Below are positions 1 to 7,363 of a stretch of DNA of 64,000 nt, one piece after another. The number at the start of each line of letters is the position of its first letter. The stretch's first letter is position 1. Source of the stretch: Sinorhizobium arboris LMG 14919 (GTDB lineage: Bacteria; Pseudomonadota; Alphaproteobacteria; Rhizobiales; Rhizobiaceae); contig NZ_ATYB01000008.1 of the NCBI RefSeq assembly GCF_000427465.1, positions 868,001 to 932,000 of the forward strand, read 5' to 3'. The translations under genes and the position numbers were made by a program. The notes under the pieces are model-generated. The model was not told the DNA's origin. It did not search any database and worked only from the letters and a program-made list of their open reading frames with translations.

Positions 1-58
1 CGAGAAGGATCATCCCGAAGAGCGAGAGAGCGATCCCGTCACGAATGGATTTGGTCAT
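1..58 (-). CDS. N-terminus of a secreted or membrane protein (partial)
   Basis: Only 19 codons are inside the window. The reading begins MTKSIRDGIALSLFGMILL: a short basic start followed by a hydrophobic run, as in a signal peptide or membrane anchor. A strong ribosome binding site (GGGAGG, 5 nt before the ATG) supports the start. It lies 18 bp downstream of the DUF3300 gene on the same strand, so the two are probably co-transcribed. In many proteobacteria a DUF2950 gene follows a DUF3300 gene; that is a guess from context, because nothing diagnostic is visible here. Confidence 0.6.
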   Translation of the reverse strand, partial: MTKSIRDGIALSLFGMILL

Positions 59-76
59 CGTAGCCTCCCGATCTGA

Positions 77-1453
77 TTACCGCCGACGTCCGCCGCCACG
101 CTTCACCATCTTGTGCCCGCCGCCGCCCCGATGGCCGCCGCCCATGGAATGATGCCCACGGTTGGACGAGATATGCGTCTGGTGCTTGCTGCCCACCTTG
201 CCGAGAGCCGAATGCTTGCCGCCTGAGGAATGGCGCACGTTCGCGCCGGGCTTCGGCGCATGCGCCTTGCGGTGGACGTTCGACCGGGCGCCCGCGGCCT
301 TGCCGGTGCTTGCGCGGGCGCGGTTCGCCGCCGGCCCGCCATCCCGGCGCGGTGCGTCTACGCGCCGCTGGACATTTCCCGGCCGCTCGCGTTCGGCCCG
401 GGCGCGGCTCGCATCGACCTTGCTTTTGCGGATGTCGTCGACGGAAACCTTGCCGGATCTGCGGGCGATTTCTCCGCCGCCGCGCACATCCTTCGCGCGG
501 TTGGCGATGTTGTTGTTGCGGTTGGCCTTGAAATCGTTCTTAAGCTTGTCGCGATCGATATTGGCGAGCTGGTTTCTGTCGAACTTGATTTTGGACCGGT
601 CGACGTTCTTCCAGTCGACGTCGTTCATCTTGAACTTGTCCCGGTCGATATCAATGTCGTTGAAGCAATTGTCGCAATCGATGTCGACATCGCCGTCCCA
701 GTGTCCGCCCCAAACGCCCCAGTCGTCCCAGTCGACCGCTGCCGCCCATATGGCGGCACCGGTGATCGCGGCGGCAAAGTAGGGCGCCGACGGATAATAG
801 TAATTCGGATAGGGATCGGGGTAATAGGCAACTGGCGCCGGGGCATAGCCCGGCTCATAGAGCATTTCCGGCTCGTATCTCGGAACATAGATCTTTTCCG
901 GATCCGCCGCCTGGATGACGATCTTGTCGCCCTCGTTGACGACTTTCACTTTTTCGTCGGTCTTTATGACGCCATCCGCTACGGCCTTGTCGCGCAAGGT
1001 CTGGATCGCGATCAGCACGTCCTTCTGCTGGTAGGCGAGCGCGCTTCCCAGTGCCTGGGTCCAGTCGAGGTCGTCGCTCATCATCTTGACGATCTCGGGA
1101 TAGTTGAGAAGCGATATCACACTGTCGTCCCAGCTATCCTTCGGCTGCAGGTCCTTGGCCGTCTTCTTCTCGTCGATGAATCGGGCGGCCTCCACGATCT
1201 GCAACGGATAGAGCGAAGCCGAACTGACGAGGGCGACGAGCTCGTCCGGGTAAAGCGCTATGCGCGCGACCATGATTTCGAGCTCTTCCTCGGTCAGGAG
1301 ATCGGGTTGGCCCTCGCTGGGCGCACTCGCCTCGCCCTGGGTGGCCCCCTGGGCAAGACCTCGGGGAACCGAGGTTGGGCTGGCAGCCATCAAGATCGCC
1401 AGGCCCGCAACACCGATCGGACGGGCGATCAGTCTGAGCAACTCAGTCGGCAT
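77..1453 (-). CDS. DUF3300 domain-containing secreted protein
   Basis: A 458-residue protein with an N-terminal signal peptide (about residues 1-35). The DUF3300 core spans roughly 50-230 and includes the characteristic stretches ELEIMVARIALYPDELVA and KIYVPRYEPEMLYEPGYAP, followed by a Tyr/Pro-rich segment (PDPYPNYYYPSAPYF). The middle (about 245-320) is an Asp/Asn/Lys-rich low-complexity repeat (DIDRDK, DVDWKNVDRS). The last 120 residues are Arg/Ala/Gly/His-rich and basic, ending GGGRRR. The family has no established biochemical function; members are exported. The start has AGGGAG upstream. It heads a likely transcription unit with the partial secreted gene at the window edge. The acidic middle and basic tail suggest a surface-associated or metal- or polyanion-binding protein, which is speculation. 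Confidence 0.85.
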   Translation of the reverse strand: MPTELLRLIARPIGVAGLAILMAASPTSVPRGLAQGATQGEASAPSEGQPDLLTEEELEIMVARIALYPDELVALVSSASLYPLQIVEAARFIDEKKTAKDLQPKDSWDDSVISLLNYPEIVKMMSDDLDWTQALGSALAYQQKDVLIAIQTLRDKAVADGVIKTDEKVKVVNEGDKIVIQAADPEKIYVPRYEPEMLYEPGYAPAPVAYYPDPYPNYYYPSAPYFAAAITGAAIWAAAVDWDDWGVWGGHWDGDVDIDCDNCFNDIDIDRDKFKMNDVDWKNVDRSKIKFDRNQLANIDRDKLKNDFKANRNNNIANRAKDVRGGGEIARRSGKVSVDDIRKSKVDASRARAERERPGNVQRRVDAPRRDGGPAANRARASTGKAAGARSNVHRKAHAPKPGANVRHSSGGKHSALGKVGSKHQTHISSNRGHHSMGGGHRGGGGHKMVKRGGGRRR

Positions 1454-1607
1454 AGCCTCACTCCCTGCTTTGCGCTTCAGGTTACTGTCTCGAGCGACCG
1501 CCCGATCTCATCTCGTGCTTTGCTCTGCGGCAGCCCGGCATGGGTGCTGAGCAAGGCGGATTGGACTCGCCGCGAGGCGCTTCCGGAGAACTCTGCGCGG
1601 ACACCAC

Positions 1608-2477
1608 TCATTTCGGGAACAGGAACGTGACGGCGAGGCGCGCGCCCCAGCCCTGCGGTCCGTTATCGGGTGCCGCCGCCCAATAGCGGGCGCCGGCAGT
1701 AATGCTCACCGGCTGCTCGCCGACCTTGACCAGCTTGGACACCTGGAAGTTGATCGGGACGGACCACTCGTCGCTCTCCCAGTCGTAGGTGCTTTCGGTA
1801 TTGACCGCGAATGTCCAGGCGTCCGGCGTCGTGTAGGACAAGAAGGGCTGCAGGAAGGTCGAATTGACGTCTGCCCTGTCGTCGTCGCCGGCGAAGGACC
1901 AGATGTGGTTTGCGAGCGCTCCATATGTCCAGGGACCGTCCTGCTTCAAGACGACGGCGGTGGGACCGATGCCCCATTTCTCGCCGCCGAGAAGATCGTC
2001 GGTTCCTGTCGGAATCAGGAACACGGGACCGGCACCCCAGATGATCCCGCCGGCGGTCGGCTCTTTGGGGGAGAAGAAAAAGCTCTGCACGGTATCGCCG
2101 AGGCCGAACTGATCCCCCGAAGGCCCGGCAATGTCGCTCTGCGAGATCACCGGCAAGATCGTGCGCGAAATCAGGTTCCAGTCCTCGTTGAGGCTCACCG
2201 GTATCACGGGCTGGACGTTCAGCGTGACCCGATGCCCGTCATCCGGGCCGAAGCCGCGATCGTAGTTCAACTGGAACGGCACGCTGATCAGCGAGGCGAT
2301 CGGGTTCGACAGTTGCTTGGCGAGGTCTGCGCCCGAGGAATCCTGTGCCTGGGCAACGCCGCAAGCCGCGGCAGTCGCAACAGCAGCAATCGCCGCAAGC
2401 CGGACGTTCAAAGCCTGCTTTCCCGCCCCACGCACCGAACCGTATACTCCCGATCGTGGACAGCCAGGATAATCCAT
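1608..2477 (-). CDS. outer-membrane transporter-like protein (MetA/phenol-degradation-like beta-barrel)
   Basis: A 289-residue exported protein. An Ala-rich signal sequence ends near AACGVAQAQ (about residue 45), followed by QLSNPIASLISVPFQLNYDRG. This opening is typical of the transporter / neuromedin-U-like / MetA-pathway outer-membrane beta-barrel group. Alternating aromatic strands run to a C-terminal ARLAVTFLFPK, resembling a barrel's last strand. I chose the ATG at 2477 because AAGGAGA precedes it by 6 nt; an upstream in-frame start at 2516 lacks this. It may facilitate passage of small hydrophobic or aromatic compounds, but the substrate is unknown. It is transcribed away from the HAD gene across a 390-bp gap that carries two copies of the proposed regulon motif. 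Confidence 0.7.
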   Translation of the reverse strand: MDYPGCPRSGVYGSVRGAGKQALNVRLAAIAAVATAAACGVAQAQDSSGADLAKQLSNPIASLISVPFQLNYDRGFGPDDGHRVTLNVQPVIPVSLNEDWNLISRTILPVISQSDIAGPSGDQFGLGDTVQSFFFSPKEPTAGGIIWGAGPVFLIPTGTDDLLGGEKWGIGPTAVVLKQDGPWTYGALANHIWSFAGDDDRADVNSTFLQPFLSYTTPDAWTFAVNTESTYDWESDEWSVPINFQVSKLVKVGEQPVSITAGARYWAAAPDNGPQGWGARLAVTFLFPK

Positions 2478-2609
2478 GATCTCTCCTTGCCTGCAACTGC
2501 GCATCCGCGAAAGCAACCAGACGCGAGCCTCGTGCGCCCACCGATGGCTGGCATCCCGTCCGAGCCTGTCTGCACGCCAACCATCGCGAGTACCTGCGGA
2601 CTTCCCTTA

Positions 2610-2702
2610 CTGGCCTGGGCCAAACTATTACACCACTGGCACTGCTTGCGAGTTACGCGGCGAATTGAACAGCGGCAAGTTGGCCTTTGGTCCAACTATC
2701 AC
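2610..2702 (+). promoter_or_regulatory. two tandem copies of the TTGGnCC..TTGGTCCAACTATC motif
   Basis: The gap between the divergent genes (2478-2867) holds a 3' copy at 2680-2702, beginning TTGGCCTTTGGTCCAACTAT, and a weaker copy at 2610-2631 (TGGCCTGGGCCAAACTATTA). Their ACTAT(T/C)AC cores are 71 bp apart and in the same orientation, pointing to the HAD gene. Related copies lie before three other transcription units (4582-4605, 7263-7285, 24551-24573). The TTGGTCCAA core is an odd palindrome (TTGG-N-CCAA), as expected for a dimeric NarL/FixJ-type regulator. I infer binding by the regulator encoded at 4561-5226. No other clear feature is visible in this gap. Confidence 0.5.
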
Positions 2703-2867
2703 TGCTCCGAAAACAGCCGGATGATATTGTGGGCGGTCGCCTGACGAAGGAATGCCTCATGATGCTGCGTTTGGTCCGCGAGCCATACTCATAAGGCCCT
2801 CCCGGCGGCGTCCTCCCGCAAGCCACCTCCTTCCTTCTCCGGCAACGCCAGTCCAGAGAGATAGAAC

Positions 2868-3869
2868 ATGCTCGAGATCAGCCGCCGTTCGGCATTGCAA
2901 ATCGCCGCGTTCGCCGTTGCCGCCTCCTCGATACGCCCGGCACAGGCCGAAGACTCCGCGATCCTGCCCTCTTGGGCCGATGGTGAGGCGAAGGCAGGCA
3001 TCATGGATTTCGTGGCGGCGACGACGACGGAGGGCAGTTCCGATTTCGTCGAGCCGGCGGCGCGCATTGCGGTGTTCGACAACGACGGTACGCTTTGGGG
3101 CGAACAGCCCATGTATGTGCAACTCGCTTTCGCGCTTGACCGCGTCAAGCAGCTGGCGCCGCAGCATCCGGAATGGCAGACGACCGAACCCTTCAAATCG
3201 GTGCTCGCCGGAGACATGGCCGGTGTCGCGGCCAGCGGCGAGCGTGGGCTGCTCGAACTCGTCGCCGCCACCCACGCCGGCGTGTCCGCCGAGGAATTCG
3301 AAAAGATCGTTTCCGACTGGATCGCAAGTGCCCGGCACCCGGCGTCGGGCAAGCCCTATACCGCGCATATCTTCCAGCCGATGGTCGAACTGATCGACTA
3401 TTTGAAGACCAACCAGTTCGAAGTCTTCATCGTCTCGGGCGGCGGCGTGGAATTCATGCGTCCCTGGACCGAGCGCGTTTACGGTATCCCGCCGGAAAAC
3501 GTCGTCGGCTCCAGCATCAAGACGAAATACGAGCTGCGCGACGGCGTACCGGCGATCATGCGCCTGCCGGAGGTCGACTTCATCGACGACGGCCCCGGCA
3601 AGCCCGCCGGCATCAACAAGTTCATCGGCAGACGCCCGATTGCCGCCTTTGGAAATTCCGACGGGGACTTCGAAATGCTGGAATGGACGACCGCCGGTCC
3701 CGGACGCCGGTTCGGCCTTCTCGTCCATCACGACGATGCAGAGCGCGAAAATGCCTACGACCGCCAGTCCCACTTCGGCCGGCTGGCGCGCGGCCTCGAC
3801 GAGGCGTCCGCGCGCAGCTGGACGGTAGTCAGCATCAAGAACGACTGGAAGATCGTGTATCCGGAGTAA
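2868..3869 (+). CDS. secreted HAD-family phosphatase
   Basis: A 333-residue haloacid-dehalogenase-superfamily hydrolase. An export signal with a twin-arginine look (SRRSALQIAAFAVAASS) covers residues 1-27. Motif I is FDNDGTLW with nucleophile and acid D71/D73; motif II is IVSGGG; a Lys follows in SSIKTKYELRDG; motif IV is FGNSDGDFEML. This is the layout of phosphoserine-phosphatase-like HAD enzymes, so it probably dephosphorylates a small substrate in the periplasm. The substrate cannot be read from sequence. The gene stands alone on its strand, preceded by two copies of the proposed regulon motif and followed by a 291-bp gap. Its family assignment is secure; its role is not. Confidence 0.85.
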   Translation: MLEISRRSALQIAAFAVAASSIRPAQAEDSAILPSWADGEAKAGIMDFVAATTTEGSSDFVEPAARIAVFDNDGTLWGEQPMYVQLAFALDRVKQLAPQHPEWQTTEPFKSVLAGDMAGVAASGERGLLELVAATHAGVSAEEFEKIVSDWIASARHPASGKPYTAHIFQPMVELIDYLKTNQFEVFIVSGGGVEFMRPWTERVYGIPPENVVGSSIKTKYELRDGVPAIMRLPEVDFIDDGPGKPAGINKFIGRRPIAAFGNSDGDFEMLEWTTAGPGRRFGLLVHHDDAERENAYDRQSHFGRLARGLDEASARSWTVVSIKNDWKIVYPE

Positions 3870-4160
3870 ATCCGGGTCCCGCAGCGGCGCTCCTCTCCAG
3901 CCGACGAGCGCGAAACGGCCGCTCTCCTTTAATAGGGGCGGCAATGGGCGAGCTGATGACCCGCAAGCAGGAAGCCGGTATCCGCGTCGGACTCGACGAG
4001 TGGGCGACGTCATTCTACGAAGCCGACGCACCAGCAAGGGATGGTCAATCCGACGGTCGGCGCCGGGCAGATCTACAAGCTCAATGTTTCAGAGCATGTG
4101 CCGGTCGTCCAAGGTTCTTGGGCGTCGCCACAACCGAATGTGGGAAGTTAAGCGGTCGCT
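3870..4160 (+). other. gap with a possible 36-codon gene remnant
   Basis: No normal gene fits here. An ATG at 4041 directly after AGCAAGGG opens a 36-codon frame ending at 4151 (MVNPTVGAGQIYKLNVSEHV and onward). The frame is also open upstream of that ATG for several codons. The composition looks protein-like, so it could be the 3' end of a decayed gene; I do not recognise the family. Confidence 0.25.
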
Positions 4161-4553
4161 TCACCCTTGGAGGAGGCGCATGTCTTTGCCTCTCACCGCT
4201 TCGATTGCCGAGGTGAGCGAGTCGCGGGAGAGCGGCTTGTTGAGGAAGCCTGCTGCGCCGGCCCGCATGCAGCTCTCCCGCACGCTATCGTCATCTGCGC
4301 CCGTGATAACGATGACCGCAGCCTCGAAGCCACGGGCGCCAAGCTCGTGCAATATGTCGAGGCCATTCATGTTCGGCATGTGAAAATCGAGGAGAACGCA
4401 GGATGGCCTGGCATCTTCGAGATGCTGCAGAAACGCCTCGCCGGAGGCAAATGCCACCGGTTTCAAGGACAACGACAGCACGAGACGGCAGAGCGCGCGA
4501 CGAACCAGTTCGTCATCGTCCACGATCGCAACAATGCGCTGTTTCTCGCTCAT
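4161..4553 (-). CDS. stand-alone response-regulator receiver (CheY-like)
   Basis: A 130-residue single receiver domain with no output domain. The acidic pair D12/D13 (VDDDELV), phospho-acceptor D56 (VLLDFHMPNMNGLDIL), T84 (VITGADD) and K106 (LNKPLSR) are all present, so it should be phosphorylatable. It is the last gene of a kinase - FixJ-type regulator - receiver set, starting 7 bp after the upstream stop. A copy of the proposed regulon motif sits in the 3' end of the upstream gene only 29 bp before this start, so it may also have its own autoregulated promoter. It may be a phosphate sink or a second output for the kinase at 5236-7116. Confidence 0.85.
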   Translation of the reverse strand: MSEKQRIVAIVDDDELVRRALCRLVLSLSLKPVAFASGEAFLQHLEDARPSCVLLDFHMPNMNGLDILHELGARGFEAAVIVITGADDDSVRESCMRAGAAGFLNKPLSRDSLTSAIEAVRGKDMRLLQG

Positions 4554-4560
4554 CCATCAT

Positions 4561-5226
4561 TCATATATCATGGCCTTGTCTGATCGTAGTTGGACTTGGG
4601 CCCAATGCCTCACCTGCCGGCTCTGCAACCGCAACGAGGCGAACGAGGTCGGCGACCGTTCGCACGCCCAATTTCGCCATCATGCGACCGCGGTGAACTT
4701 TGATCGTCTTTTCCACCGTCCCGAGATCGGCAGCTATCTGCTTGTTCAGGAGCCCGGCCACGACGAGATGCATGACCTGCGTTTCGCGCGCCGTCAGGCT
4801 GTCGAGCCGCTTCAGCACGCTCGCCCTCTTCTCCTCCATTTTACGCCGGGAGCGTGAGAGCTGGCGCCCCACGTCCACGGCGGCAAGCAGCGCATCGGCC
4901 TCGACCGGCTTGGTAAGGAAGTCCACGGCCCCCGCTTTCATCGCCCGCACACTTGCCGGGATATCGCCCCTGCCCGTCAGAAAGACGATCGAGTGGCTTC
5001 CGCCTGCCGCGGCGAGCGCTTCCTGCACGCGGAAACCGTCGGAGTCCGGCAGGCTGAGGTCGAGGATGATGCAATCGGCCGTATCGAGATCGTCGGATGC
5101 CAGGAATGCTCGAGCGCTCTGATACACGGTCACGAAGTAACCCGAAGCCGAGAGCAGCCTCCTCAGCGACCGCAACACGAGCTCGTCGTCGTCGAGCAGC
5201 AATATTTTGCCGGCGCTTTCCCCCAT
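4561..5226 (-). CDS. FixJ/NarL-type response regulator with LuxR output
   Basis: A 221-residue two-domain regulator. The receiver (about 1-120) has D12/D13, phospho-acceptor D56 (CIILDLSLPDSDGF), T84 (FLTGRGD) and K106 (FLTKPVEAD). The C-terminal LuxR/FixJ helix-turn-helix (about 145-205) reads LTARETQVMHLVVAGLLNKQ followed by a KTIKVHRGRMMAKL recognition region. It starts 9 bp after the kinase gene stops, and the pair is a textbook kinase-regulator operon. It is the obvious candidate to bind the TTGGTCCAA motif found before several nearby units. Its input is probably the extracytoplasmic ligand sensed by the partner kinase. Confidence 0.9.
   Translation of the reverse strand: MGESAGKILLLDDDELVLRSLRRLLSASGYFVTVYQSARAFLASDDLDTADCIILDLSLPDSDGFRVQEALAAAGGSHSIVFLTGRGDIPASVRAMKAGAVDFLTKPVEADALLAAVDVGRQLSRSRRKMEEKRASVLKRLDSLTARETQVMHLVVAGLLNKQIAADLGTVEKTIKVHRGRMMAKLGVRTVADLVRLVAVAEPAGEALGPSPTTIRQGHDI
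4582..4605 (-). promoter_or_regulatory. regulon motif copy before the CheY-like gene
   Basis: Read on the minus strand the site is TTGGGCCCAAGTCCAACTAC, sharing GTCCAACTA with the copies at 2680-2702 and TTGG at its left end. It lies inside the last codons of the upstream regulator gene and points to the start at 4553. This is the most divergent left half of the set (TTGGGCCCAA is itself a perfect palindrome). Confidence 0.4.
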
Positions 5227-5235
5227 GATGCACCT

Positions 5236-7116
5236 CTAGGCTGAAGGTAGAATTACAACGGCCCTCGCCCCTCGCTTCACACCGTCGTCAAAGAATAACT
5301 TTCCTCCCTGCGCCTCGACGATGCTTCGACAGATTGCGAGGCCGAGGCCAAGTCCGCCCTTCTTCGAACTCACGAAGGGCTTGAACACTTCGCTCCGCAT
5401 CTCGACCGGGATGCCGGGTCCCATGTCCGCCACGGAAAGTTCACAATATCCATTCTTGCCGCTGTCGACCGCGATTTCAACCCGCCGTTGTCTCGGCGGG
5501 ATGTCTGCCATGGCGTCGGCCGCATTTACGAGCAGATTGAGGATCACCTGCTGGAGCTGCACGAGGTTTGCCTTGACCCGAACGCTCGTAAACTCGTCTT
5601 GTACCTCCACCTCGGTGCGCCGCGCCACCATCTCTGCACGGGCCAGAGCAACGGTCTGGCGGACCGCCTCGTTCAGGTCCAGGATTTCCTGCGTTGCTTC
5701 ACCCTTCAGCATCATGCTGCGCAATTGCGAAATGACCGAGGAGGCCCGTCTGTCGTCCGCCGCGATATCGTCGAAAATTGCACGAATCTCATCCATATCC
5801 GGGACCGGTTCCGTGGCGAGCTTCTGCCCGGCCTCGGCGTTGGCGAGAATGGACGTCAGCGGTTGCGTCAGTTCATGCGCGAAGGCGCCGGAAAGTTCGC
5901 CGAGTTGAGAGCGCCTCGAGAGATGGGCAAGCTCCACGCGTTCGGAGGCAAGAGTGGCTTCCAGTCTGCGGCCCCGCTGGTTTTGATAGACAAGCGCGGC
6001 GATCGTCAGCATCTGTGCCGCGATCACCAGCAGCGCCGCGCTGATGGGCACCCGGTAACGCTCCCAGGCGCTCGGCGAATAACTCAGGATTTCGGCATCT
6101 TCGGGTATCAAAACGTCATCGATTCCGAGACGCTGGACTTCACCCCAGTCGACGATCGCCGTCTCCCGGGCGGGCGTGGTCCGGGGCGCCGAAAGATCGC
6201 CGCGCATCATCTCCAGCGCCAGTGCCGCCATTTGCGCTCCGACCGACTGGAAGGTGCCCACATAGCCGCCCACGACATTTTTCCCGAAATAGGAACTATA
6301 AACCGTGTAGACCGGCGCGCCTGAGGCTTCCGCGATCGTCCTCGCCGCGTCCCGCGGGACGAATTTCGTGCCCTCCGCGTCCTGAAACACGGTGAGTATC
6401 ACCAGGGCTGCGTCGGAGGACAGTCCGGCGGCGGTCTTCCTAAAACCATCGATCGAAAGGCCGGACACATATTCGACATCAAGACCGGCGTAACGCTCTC
6501 CCAGAACGGCGAGCGCCGTCTCGCCCCATTTCCGGTCGAAGGGCGCCGAACCATACATGACCACCACCTTGCGCGCCCTCGGTTGAAGGCGGCTGGCCAG
6601 CTGGACGGTCTTGCCCAGATCGAAGCGGCTGACGACGCCCTTCACATCGGCCGGCAGGTTCTCGGCGACCGAACCCTCCGTGACCGCACCGAAGACCACG
6701 GGGACACCCTTGGCAAGACGCTCGCGCATCTCCAGCACAAACCGCAGGGCGCCCGGGCCGCCAGTGACCACGACGTTCAGATCCATTTGCCCGTATTTGG
6801 CCTCCAGAAACTCTGCAACACGGCGTGAATGATCCGTCGACGAAAATCGGAGAGTATCGAGATATTCGGTATAGTATTCGATGTGCTCAGCCGCGTTCGC
6901 ATCCATGTATTCGCCGAAACCCGACGCCAGTTGCCTGGCGGCGAGGAGCGTGCTTTCGCTTTCATAGATCAGGAGCACGCGTTTCGGATGATCGGCACGA
7001 CCTCCGAAGGCCCCCGCCAGCAGAACGAACAACGTAAGGATGACCGCTCGCGGTCGAATTCGCAGCACTATGCCCCCCTGGCCGTCCTCGATGCATTCAA
7101 CCAGCCGGTCCGCCAA
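5236..7116 (-). CDS. sensor histidine kinase with ABC-substrate-binding-like periplasmic domain
   Basis: 626 residues. A signal/anchor segment (about 20-40) is followed by an extracytoplasmic region of about 310 residues (KRVLLIYESESTLLAARQLA to WGEVQRLGIDDVLI) that resembles the ABC-transporter substrate-binding-like fold (PF04392 type). One transmembrane helix follows at about 357-378 (ISAALLVIAAQMLTIAALVY). The cytoplasmic kinase has the phospho-acceptor H414 in AFAHELTQPL, an N-box (NLLVNAADAM), a G1 box (DMGPGIP) and a G2 box (GLGLGLAI). The cytoplasmic His-kinase order resembles FixL-type kinases without the PAS domain. It heads the operon with the two response regulators and is divergent from the membrane-protein/AspT operon. 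It probably binds a small organic ligand directly; the ligand is unknown. Confidence 0.9.
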   Translation of the reverse strand: MADRLVECIEDGQGGIVLRIRPRAVILTLFVLLAGAFGGRADHPKRVLLIYESESTLLAARQLASGFGEYMDANAAEHIEYYTEYLDTLRFSSTDHSRRVAEFLEAKYGQMDLNVVVTGGPGALRFVLEMRERLAKGVPVVFGAVTEGSVAENLPADVKGVVSRFDLGKTVQLASRLQPRARKVVVMYGSAPFDRKWGETALAVLGERYAGLDVEYVSGLSIDGFRKTAAGLSSDAALVILTVFQDAEGTKFVPRDAARTIAEASGAPVYTVYSSYFGKNVVGGYVGTFQSVGAQMAALALEMMRGDLSAPRTTPARETAIVDWGEVQRLGIDDVLIPEDAEILSYSPSAWERYRVPISAALLVIAAQMLTIAALVYQNQRGRRLEATLASERVELAHLSRRSQLGELSGAFAHELTQPLTSILANAEAGQKLATEPVPDMDEIRAIFDDIAADDRRASSVISQLRSMMLKGEATQEILDLNEAVRQTVALARAEMVARRTEVEVQDEFTSVRVKANLVQLQQVILNLLVNAADAMADIPPRQRRVEIAVDSGKNGYCELSVADMGPGIPVEMRSEVFKPFVSSKKGGLGLGLAICRSIVEAQGGKLFFDDGVKRGARAVVILPSA

Positions 7117-7262
7117 TTATGACGGAATACTGATGTCAAGCCGGTGACAATGCAACGTTGTGCGGGTTGCATCACTCAATTGCAAGCCATCAGGATTTAG
7201 GGGTTCCCAACCGCCAGCGGACATCCGCCGCCGATCGTCGGCCAATATTCGGCGGGCTTGGG

Positions 7263-7285
7263 TTGGCCCTTGGTCCATCTATCGC
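7263..7285 (+). promoter_or_regulatory. regulon motif copy before the membrane-protein/AspT operon
   Basis: TTGGCCCTTGGTCCATCTAT is nearly identical to the 2680 copy (20 of 23 positions over the full site). It lies in the 247-bp gap between the kinase gene and the operon starting at 7364, pointing to the latter with 79 bp to its ATG. This spacing leaves room for a promoter immediately downstream of an activator site. Confidence 0.5.
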
Positions 7286-7363
7286 TCATACGGAAAATCG
7301 CTGATGGATAGATCGTGGGCTCGCCGGCATGGGAATGCCGGGGCCATGCTTGGGCAATGAGCT

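Noticed and set aside
230..1630. A 466-codon plus-strand frame opposite the DUF3300 gene
   Set aside because: No recognisable domain, and the minus strand has a good start, signal peptide and family motifs.
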